Shown one piece after another: positions 14,482 to 19,169 of a stretch of DNA of 19,169 bases. The translations under genes and the position numbers were made by a program. The notes under the pieces were generated by a model. The model worked only from the letters and a program-made list of their open reading frames with translations, was not told the DNA's origin and did not search any database. The first letter of the stretch is position 1. Each line of letters starts with the position of its first letter. Source of the DNA: Ga0074130 sp035492055 (GTDB taxonomy: Bacteria; Pseudomonadota; Gammaproteobacteria; Burkholderiales; Rhodocyclaceae); the NCBI GenBank assembly GCA_035492055.1, contig DATJJR010000069.1:1-19169 (forward strand), read 5' to 3'.

Positions 14482-14937
14482 TCAGAACGGCGAGCCAATG
14501 GTGGCAAAAGCGATGGTCAAGATGCCCAGCAGTAGATTGATGCCGACCAGACGACGGATCGAATGCATCGCCACACCGCCGGCTACCCAATCAGATGCAG
14601 CAATAGCACGCCCCAGACGGCGCCAACCTGCGCCATAGATATGGCCGAAGATCAACATCATCACGATGCCGCTCGTCATCATCCAGTGCCAGCCTTTCGG
14701 CGCGTCGGCAAAACCCACGCGCGCCATCATGAACAACCCGCTGATCAAGACAACGATGACGATCACCAGCACCACCTGGAAGAAACGGCCCAAGGCGGCA
14801 TGCATCAATGGCAGGCGTTGCGGTGGTTCGAGCAGCATGCCGGCAGGCCGCAGGCAGACGTAGGCGAAGAACATGCCGCCAATCCAGATGGAGATGCCGA
14901 GCAAGTGCAGGAAAAGCAAAACGAGGTGCGTATTCAT
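14482..14937 (-). CDS. CopD family copper resistance-like membrane protein
   Basis: A 151-aa integral membrane protein with four hydrophobic segments (about 5-27, 51-72, 82-103 and 127-148). Its N-terminal HLLGISIWIGGMFFAYVCLRPA matches the CopD/PcoD-type domain (histidine in helix 1 followed by WxGG). Further histidines lie in helix 2 (LMHAALGRFF), at GWHWMM, and in FGHIYG. Short stand-alone CopD-domain proteins are common in betaproteobacteria; copper transport or haem binding is possible but not proved. The frame extends to 15075, but I chose the ATG at 14937 as the first that gives an N-terminal membrane helix without a hydrophilic prefix. It is the first gene of the leftward slyX-methyltransferase-cupin operon, divergent from ygiD over 57 bp. 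Confidence 0.75.
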   Translation of the reverse strand: MNTHLVLLFLHLLGISIWIGGMFFAYVCLRPAGMLLEPPQRLPLMHAALGRFFQVVLVIVIVVLISGLFMMARVGFADAPKGWHWMMTSGIVMMLIFGHIYGAGWRRLGRAIAASDWVAGGVAMHSIRRLVGINLLLGILTIAFATIGSPF

Positions 14938-14994
14938 TGGAAAGCCTCGAGCGGTGTAAAGTCGGATTATCTCATTTCGCTTGTCTCGCAAGCC

Positions 14995-15774
14995 ATGCAC
15001 ATGCCTGCCCTTTTCATTGGCCACGGTTCGCCGATGAATGCCATCGAAGACACACTCTGGAGCCGCAGTTGGCAAACGCTCGGCAACGACTTACGGAAGA
15101 ACTATCCAAGGCCGACGGCAATTTTGGTGGTCTCAGCGCACTGGATGACGCAAGGTGTTGCAGCCACGGCAATGACGCATCCCAAAACCATCCACGACTT
15201 TGGCGGCTTTCCGGACAAACTGTTTGCCGTGCAATATCCAGCGCCCGGTAGTGCGGGACTGGCGGAGAGAATTCAATCGCTGCTTGCGCCCTTGCCCGTG
15301 AGGCTTGATCAAGGCTGGGGGCTGGATCACGGGGCATGGTCCGTGCTGGTGCATCTCTTTCCTGACGCGGATATCCCTGTTGTACAACTCAGCCTTGATC
15401 TATCGCAGCCAGCCAGCTTCCACTATGAATTGGGAAGACAGTTACGTGCATTGCGCGATGAAGGTATCCTCATCATCGCCAGCGGCAATGTCGTGCATAA
15501 CCTGCGCTTGATCCAGTGGCGCTCCGGTGCTGCGCCAGATTGGTCGGCACGTGTGGAACAACGCGTTGTCGATTGTCTTGAGCAACGTGATCACCAAGCG
15601 CTGATTGACTACTCCACGCTTGATCCGGAAGCGCTACTTGCCATTCCAACGCCTGAGCATTATTTGCCACTGCTCTACATTGCCGGCCTGCAATCCGAGA
15701 ACGAAACGGCGACTTTCCCGCTCCGAGGCATCGACCTCGGCACCATCAGCATGTTGAGCGTCAAGCTTGGCTGA
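14995..15774 (+). CDS. ygiD: DODA-type extradiol ring-cleavage dioxygenase (YgiD)
   Basis: A 259-aa LigB-type dioxygenase with the zinc/iron ligands of the DODA/YgiD group: His10 in LFIGHGSPMNA, His49 in LVVSAHWMT, His168 in IASGNVVHN and His222 in PTPEHYLPLL. LDHGAWSVL (His112) is also typical. The E. coli homologue cleaves L-DOPA between carbons 4 and 5; the natural substrate here is unknown. Cytoplasmic. The frame is open far upstream (to 14563, opposite the CopD gene), but homology begins at MHMPALF. ATG 14995 is chosen and ATG 15001 is equally plausible; neither has a strong ribosome-binding site. It is followed 26 bp later by the gamma-carbonic anhydrase gene, with which it probably shares a transcript. 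Confidence 0.87.
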   Translation: MHMPALFIGHGSPMNAIEDTLWSRSWQTLGNDLRKNYPRPTAILVVSAHWMTQGVAATAMTHPKTIHDFGGFPDKLFAVQYPAPGSAGLAERIQSLLAPLPVRLDQGWGLDHGAWSVLVHLFPDADIPVVQLSLDLSQPASFHYELGRQLRALRDEGILIIASGNVVHNLRLIQWRSGAAPDWSARVEQRVVDCLEQRDHQALIDYSTLDPEALLAIPTPEHYLPLLYIAGLQSENETATFPLRGIDLGTISMLSVKLG

Positions 15775-15800
15775 TTTGATTCAATCCGACTTTTATTTCG

Positions 15801-16328
15801 ATGCCTATCTACACGCTTGCCAGCCGCTCACCGCGAATCAGCGCTTCCGCCTGGATTGCACCCAACGCTACCGTCATCGGCTCCGTCACGTTGCATGAAC
15901 ACAGCAGTATCTGGTGGAACTGCGTGCTGCGCAGCGATACCGAGACCATCACCATTGGCGAAAACACCAATGTGCAGGATGGCTCAATCCTGCATGCCGA
16001 TCCGGGTGCCCCGCTAACGCTGGGCAATCACGTTTCTGTCGGCCACATGGCCATGCTGCACGGTTGCACCGTCGGCGACGGCAGTCTGATCGGCATCAAG
16101 AGCGTGATCCTCAATCATACGGTCATTGGCAAGGAATGCCTGATCGGCGCGAATACGCTGATCGCCGAAGGCAAGACGATTCCTGATCGCTCGCTGGTGC
16201 TCGGCTCGCCTGGTCGCGTGGTGCGCACGCTCACGGATGATGAAGTTGCCAATTTGCGTCGCATTGCCGCGCACTATGTCGCCAATGCGCAGCGTTATCG
16301 CGACGAACTGCAAATCATGAACACGTAA
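15801..16328 (+). CDS. Gamma-carbonic anhydrase family protein (YrdA-like)
   Basis: A 175-aa left-handed beta-helix protein built of hexapeptide repeats (e.g. APNATVIGSVTL, TIGENTNVQDGSILHAD, LTLGNHVSVGHMAMLHGC, VGDGSLIGIKSVI). The three zinc ligands of gamma-carbonic anhydrases are present: His65 (ILHAD), His82 (VGHMAM) and His87 (LHGC). The fold is a trimer with metals at subunit interfaces. A C-terminal helix (about 145-172) packs along the helix. Many YrdA-type members show weak or no anhydrase activity, so the true role is open. It starts at ATG 15801 with no strong ribosome-binding site, 26 bp after ygiD, and is followed by a separate unit with its own candidate promoter. Confidence 0.9.
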   Translation: MPIYTLASRSPRISASAWIAPNATVIGSVTLHEHSSIWWNCVLRSDTETITIGENTNVQDGSILHADPGAPLTLGNHVSVGHMAMLHGCTVGDGSLIGIKSVILNHTVIGKECLIGANTLIAEGKTIPDRSLVLGSPGRVVRTLTDDEVANLRRIAAHYVANAQRYRDELQIMNT

Positions 16329-16329
16329 A

Positions 16330-16360
16330 TTCACCCGTATCAATTTCGGATCGATAGAAT
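16330..16360 (+). promoter_or_regulatory. Weak candidate sigma-70 promoter for the protease gene
   Basis: A -10-like TAGAAT at 16355-16360 (five of six consensus bases) lies 25 bp before the protease ATG. A -35 is poor: CACCCG with a 16-bp spacer, or TTCACC with 19. A small dyad CGGAT-N7-ATCCG (16347-16363) overlaps the -10. The strong AGGGGAG ribosome-binding site that follows supports independent expression of the next gene. Confidence 0.3.
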
Positions 16361-16384
16361 CCGCAGAGATTCAGGGGAGAAAAC

Positions 16385-17599
16385 ATGGTCGTCCACGCAA
16401 CCCGTCTTCGTTTCAGCAATCTGCTTCAGTTTTGTCTTGCGCTCGCCGCGGCGGGTTTGGCTTCTGGCGTATCGGCACAAAACGCCAGCAGCGTTTATTC
16501 ACGTGTCCACAACAGCGTTGGCATCGTCCTTGTCAGTACATTCGAAGGGCAGCTCGTTGCTTCGGGCAGTGCTGTCACCGTTGCGCCGCAGACCATGGTG
16601 ACCAACAAGCATGTACTAATGCCCGGCTATCGCTATCAAGTCTATTTGAATGGCAGCACGTATGAAGCCTACATGACCACATGTGACAAAACACAGGACC
16701 TTTGCCTGCTTGATGTCCGCAAACTCGATGCGCAGCCGGTGGAATTTGCAGATCCAAGCCAATTTGCTGTGGGCGATCCGGTGTATGCCATCGGCGCTCC
16801 CAACGAAATCGGGAATGTCTTCGGTGTTTCGGCCGCAACCAAGCAAAAAAGGGTTTCAGCGCCGCAACTCACACTGAGCAACGGCCTGATTACCGCCTTG
16901 CGGCCGGTTGATGACGGCAATGTCATTCAAACGAATGCTGCAATCTCGCCAGGTTCGAGTGGCGGCGGTTTGTTCGATGCCAATGGCAGGCTCGTCGGCA
17001 TTACCAGTTTCTATATGACAAAAGGTACTGATCTCAACATGGCACTGCCGGTCAATTGGGTTGCGCGCTTAGGCGTAAGCGGCACACCGCCCGGTAGTAC
17101 CAACACTACGCCATCGTCGGCGGATTATGTGTCTGCCCCCAGTTATGTTGCGCCATCGTCCTCGACACCAACACAGGGTACCGATGACGCCACACCTGCG
17201 CCGCAACCTGCCTCGTCTGTGGCACTTGCCACACCGTCAGTCAGCGAATCTACCGACCACACCACGCTTTACTACGCACTGGGCGGAGCCGGAGTGGTGG
17301 TGCTTGGTCTTTTCGCCATGCGCCACCGCAGCCTGGAAGAGGAAATCGTGGAACGGCCCGTTTCGATGCGTACACCAGCACCGACCGATCCGCTCTTGCA
17401 ACGATTTATTGCCGAAGCCACCCAGGAATTGGATCAGAATAAAGCGGATCCGACACTATGGGACACAGTCGTTGTCGAGCATGCAGGCGACAAATCCATG
17501 GCTCGTCGAACCTACATCAAGCGCCGGGCGGCGCGCTTGCTGTCCCAGGAAAAAGATCGACAATGGGCCGAGGCTGCCCGGCGCAGCCAAACCTCCTGA
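16385..17599 (+). CDS. Membrane-anchored trypsin-like (S1C-type) serine protease without PDZ domain
   Basis: 404 aa. Signal peptide (cleavage near VSA-Q32), then a chymotrypsin-fold protease with catalytic His76 (VTNKHVL), Asp105 (QDLCLLD) and Ser192 (SPGSSGGGLFD), as in HtrA/DegP-like enzymes. DegP would next have PDZ domains; here there is a Ser/Thr/Pro-rich linker (about 232-290), one membrane segment (about 294-312, YYALGGAGVVVLGLFAM) and a roughly 90-residue charged tail. The predicted topology is a periplasmic protease tethered by a C-terminal helix with a cytoplasmic tail. The tail segment with DPTLWD, AGDKSMARRTYIKRRAARLL resembles a short helical motif found at the ends of other bacterial membrane proteins. 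Two Cys (100 and 107) may pair. AGGGGAG precedes the ATG by seven bases. The SIMPL-domain gene follows after 11 bp. Confidence 0.8.
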   Translation: MVVHATRLRFSNLLQFCLALAAAGLASGVSAQNASSVYSRVHNSVGIVLVSTFEGQLVASGSAVTVAPQTMVTNKHVLMPGYRYQVYLNGSTYEAYMTTCDKTQDLCLLDVRKLDAQPVEFADPSQFAVGDPVYAIGAPNEIGNVFGVSAATKQKRVSAPQLTLSNGLITALRPVDDGNVIQTNAAISPGSSGGGLFDANGRLVGITSFYMTKGTDLNMALPVNWVARLGVSGTPPGSTNTTPSSADYVSAPSYVAPSSSTPTQGTDDATPAPQPASSVALATPSVSESTDHTTLYYALGGAGVVVLGLFAMRHRSLEEEIVERPVSMRTPAPTDPLLQRFIAEATQELDQNKADPTLWDTVVVEHAGDKSMARRTYIKRRAARLLSQEKDRQWAEAARRSQTS

Positions 17600-17610
17600 A
17601 AGGACATCGC

Positions 17611-18288
17611 ATGTCTCGCTCGCTCCTGTTCTGCCTTTGCTTGATTGCCGCACCGGTCTATGCACAAACTGTCAACGGCACCGTCATCGACTTTTCCGTC
17701 GATGCCTCGCGCAGCGCACCGAATGATCAGTTTCGTGCCACGGCTTTTGCCGAGGTGAGCGATGCCAAGCCTGCAGTTGCCGCGGCACAAGTCAATCGCC
17801 AAATTGCCGCTGCATTAGTCATCGCAAAGGAATATCCAAGTATCAAGGCGCGTACCGGCAGCACGCAAACCTGGCCGGTGTATGGCAAGAACGGTACCAA
17901 TATTGATACCTGGCGTATGCGCAGCGAATTGCAGCTTGAGTCACGCGATGCCGGGGCCATGTCTGAATTGCTCGGCAAGTTGCAGGCCAATTTGGGCGTA
18001 AGTCAAATCGTTGCAACACCGGCACCGGAGACCGCCAAGCAAGCCGAAGCTGAGGCCATGAGTGCTGCGATACAAGCTTTCCGCGATCGGGCCGCCCTGA
18101 TCGCCAGCGCCCTCGGCAAAAAATACCGCATTCGCGAAATGAACATCGGTGGTGGTAATCGCACGCCCGTCTATGCCATGCGCCCTAAAGCGCTGATGTC
18201 GGCGGAGGCTGCACCTATGCCGATCGAAGGTGGCGATAGCGACATCGTCATCAACATTAGCGGAAAAATCGAGCTGACAGACAATTAA
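17611..18288 (+). CDS. Secreted SIMPL-domain (DUF541) protein
   Basis: 225 aa. A signal peptide (MSRSLLFCLCLIAAPVYA, cleavage before Gln19) sends it to the periplasm. The mature part matches the SIMPL/DUF541 layout: an N-terminal strand VIDFSVDASRSAPNDQFRATAFAEVSD, a helix of repeated Ala with Val/Ile (AAAQVNRQIAAALVIAK), a central WRMRSELQLESRDAGAMSELLGKLQ, a conserved helix EAMSAAIQAFRDRAALIASALGKKYRIREMNIGG, and a final strand IVINISGKIEL. The family includes E. coli YggE and mammalian SIMPL; YggE is linked to oxidative stress, but the molecular activity is unknown. I chose ATG 17611 for its signal peptide and AAGGA seven bases upstream; the frame runs to 17458. It is in an operon with the upstream protease. 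Confidence 0.86.
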   Translation: MSRSLLFCLCLIAAPVYAQTVNGTVIDFSVDASRSAPNDQFRATAFAEVSDAKPAVAAAQVNRQIAAALVIAKEYPSIKARTGSTQTWPVYGKNGTNIDTWRMRSELQLESRDAGAMSELLGKLQANLGVSQIVATPAPETAKQAEAEAMSAAIQAFRDRAALIASALGKKYRIREMNIGGGNRTPVYAMRPKALMSAEAAPMPIEGGDSDIVINISGKIELTDN

Positions 18289-18342
18289 GCCAAGCGTAAT
18301 AAAGACTCACAACTCCGAGCCCTTATCCTGGCTCGAAATGCA

Positions 18343-18371
18343 TTTCTGAAGCCTGCGCTTCAGCATATAAT
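18343..18371 (+). promoter_or_regulatory. Candidate promoter of feoAB
   Basis: A perfect -10 hexamer TATAAT lies at 18366-18371. The -35 is weak (TTTCTG at 18343-18348 with a 17-bp spacer, or TTCTGA with 16). The predicted start, about 18378, falls inside the Fur box. A dyad CTGAAGC-N4-GCTTCAG (18346-18363) fills the spacer and could bind a second regulator. Confidence 0.55.
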
Positions 18372-18387
18372 AGGAACCATTCTTATT
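18369..18387. promoter_or_regulatory. Candidate Fur box upstream of feoA
   Basis: AATAGGAACCATTCTTATT matches the 19-bp Fur consensus GATAATGATAATCATTATC at 10 of 19 positions, a level seen in many functional boxes. It overlaps the end of the TATAAT box and the predicted start point, where Fur-Fe2+ would block RNA polymerase. Position ahead of feoAB, a classic Fur target, is the main support. Confidence 0.55.
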
Positions 18388-18430
18388 TACGCGCTTTCCA
18401 ACAAGGCGTCGTGCATTTGCCAGGTTCCCC

Positions 18431-18712
18431 TTGAATCAAGCCAACTTTCCTCCCGCCGCCGAGTCTGCACTCGGTGATTTGCCGCTCAATGTACCGGGCG
18501 TCATTGTGCGCATCGGTACACCTGAAACGGCCGAGCAGCAGCATATCGTTTTGCGTTTGATCGAAATCGGTTTCCTGCCGGGTGAAACTGTGCGCATCGT
18601 CGCCTATGGTCGACCTGGTCGTGAACCGATTGCCGTGCGACTCGGCCACACCACGTTTGCATTGCGCCGCCACGAGGCGGCCTTCATTCACGTTTTCCCG
18701 GAGGCTGCATGA
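18431..18712 (+). CDS. feoA: Ferrous iron transport protein A (FeoA)
   Basis: A 93-aa SH3-like protein. After a short variable N-terminus it has the FeoA pattern: VPGVIVRIG, HIVLRLIEIGFLPGETVRIVAYGRPGREPIAVRLGHTTFALRRHEAAFIHV in successive strands, including the typical LxEIGFxPG and ALRRxEA motifs. FeoA is a small cytoplasmic protein that assists the FeoB Fe2+ permease. The start is a TTG at 18431; no in-frame ATG or GTG gives a full-length protein and the ribosome-binding site is weak, so feoA may be translated inefficiently (a TTG at 18479 is a shorter alternative). Its stop overlaps the feoB start (ATGA), with GGAGG just before it. It is probably Fur-controlled from the promoter at 18343-18387. 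Confidence 0.88.
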   Translation: MNQANFPPAAESALGDLPLNVPGVIVRIGTPETAEQQHIVLRLIEIGFLPGETVRIVAYGRPGREPIAVRLGHTTFALRRHEAAFIHVFPEAA

Positions 18713-19169
18713 ATACCGTGGAAAACTTGCCTCCGTTACATGTCGCCCTGCTCGGCAATCCGAACTGCGGCAAGACAGCACTCTTCAACTTGCTCACTGG
18801 AAGTCGCCAGAAGGTGGCGAACTATTCCGGCGTCACCGTAGAGCGCAAGGAAGGTCACTTCAACACGGCTGGCGGCCGCACCGTACGTCTGCTCGACCTG
18901 CCTGGCGCATACAGTCTGAATGCGCTGTCGGCCGATGAGGCCCTCACGCGGGACGTCGTGACGGGCGCACGTCGTGATGAAGCGCGGCCGGAACTGATCG
19001 TGTGTGTCACCGATGCCACGAATCTCAAACTGAACCTGCGTCTGGTGCTTGAAGCCAAGCAGCTCAATCTGCCGATGGTGCTGGCGCTCAATATGAGTGA
19101 TGAAGCACGTCGCCAGGGTATTCATATCGATACATCCATTCTGGCAAGCGAACTTGGCATGCCAGTCGT
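18709..19169 (+). CDS. feoB: Ferrous iron transport protein B (FeoB), N-terminal part
   Basis: The frame is open from the ATG to the window end (153 codons), so the membrane part lies outside. The N-terminal G domain is clear: G1/P-loop GNPNCGKT (16-23), G2 Thr43 in SGVTVE, G3 DLPG (63-66) and G4 NMSD (128-131). FeoB imports Fe2+ across the inner membrane; GTP binding and hydrolysis by this domain control the permease. The start is well placed, with GGAGG four bases before the ATG and the 4-bp overlap with feoA. The G4 motif has Ser where Met or Lys is more common, a minor variation. Confidence 0.95.
   Translation, partial: MNTVENLPPLHVALLGNPNCGKTALFNLLTGSRQKVANYSGVTVERKEGHFNTAGGRTVRLLDLPGAYSLNALSADEALTRDVVTGARRDEARPELIVCVTDATNLKLNLRLVLEAKQLNLPMVLALNMSDEARRQGIHIDTSILASELGMPV

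Noticed and set aside
14563..14994. Upstream extension of the ygiD frame
   Set aside because: The added residues are low-complexity His/Gln/Asp-rich sequence antisense to the CopD-like gene; family homology begins only at about 14995.
17472..17493. A third look-alike of the TTGTCG...GCGACAA dyad inside the protease gene
   Set aside because: The spacer is two bases longer than in the paired sites, the region codes for a well-formed protein segment, and no sigma-54 element with correct spacing follows before 17611.
18316..18335. CGAGCC-N8-GGCTCG hairpin after the SIMPL gene as an intrinsic terminator
   Set aside because: Only a 6-bp stem and no following T-run; it may aid termination but is not supported as a standard terminator.

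Overview
The window looks like a chromosomal segment of a Gram-negative proteobacterium, most probably a betaproteobacterium (Rhodocyclales/Burkholderiales-like). The signs are lipid A/LPS genes, YciO, RNase AM, EttA, SlyX and FeoAB, moderate-to-high GC, and gene order typical of that group. The assignment rests on protein resemblance and synteny recalled from memory, not on a search. Genes are tightly packed, with many 4-bp ATGA stop/start overlaps. No rRNA, tRNA, CRISPR array, insertion sequence or phage gene is visible. No stretch longer than 300 bases lacks a gene.

Region 1 (1-4264, +) is an envelope-polysaccharide operon: the C-terminal part of an O-antigen ligase-like protein (cut by the window edge), the lipid A flippase MsbA, a divergent GT9 glycosyltransferase and a GT8 LPS-type glycosyltransferase. 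Region 2 (4277-7476, -) is a four-gene operon running leftward: alpha/beta hydrolase, RNase AM (PHP family), YciO, second alpha/beta hydrolase.

Region 3 (7548-9293, +) holds an isolated gcvH, a bactofilin and a small secreted His/Asp-rich protein. The gap before the bactofilin holds the most striking non-coding signal of the window. It is a near-consensus sigma-54 -24/-12 element, preceded by an IHF-consensus site inside a perfect 36-bp palindromic structure. Further upstream lie two copies of a TTGTCGS-N6-GCGACAW dyad at about -87 and -154. Together these have the layout of an enhancer-dependent promoter, which would place this cytoskeletal/polymer protein under an NtrC-family activator.

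Region 4 (9300-12346) has the queuosine-precursor transporter YhhQ (-), then divergently ettA and a lipoprotein with two BamE-like halves, ending in a strong bidirectional intrinsic terminator. Region 5 (12366-14937, -) runs leftward: CopD-like membrane protein, SlyX, a SAM-dependent methyltransferase and a WbuC-type cupin, all tightly coupled. An AT-rich gap and an unrecognised 96-aa protein follow.

Region 6 (14995-18288, +) holds a YgiD-type dioxygenase, a gamma-carbonic anhydrase-like protein, a membrane-anchored trypsin-like protease without a PDZ domain, and a secreted SIMPL-domain protein. Region 7 (18289-19169, +) is the start of a ferrous iron uptake operon: a promoter whose -10 box overlaps a candidate Fur box, feoA with a TTG start, and feoB cut by the window end.
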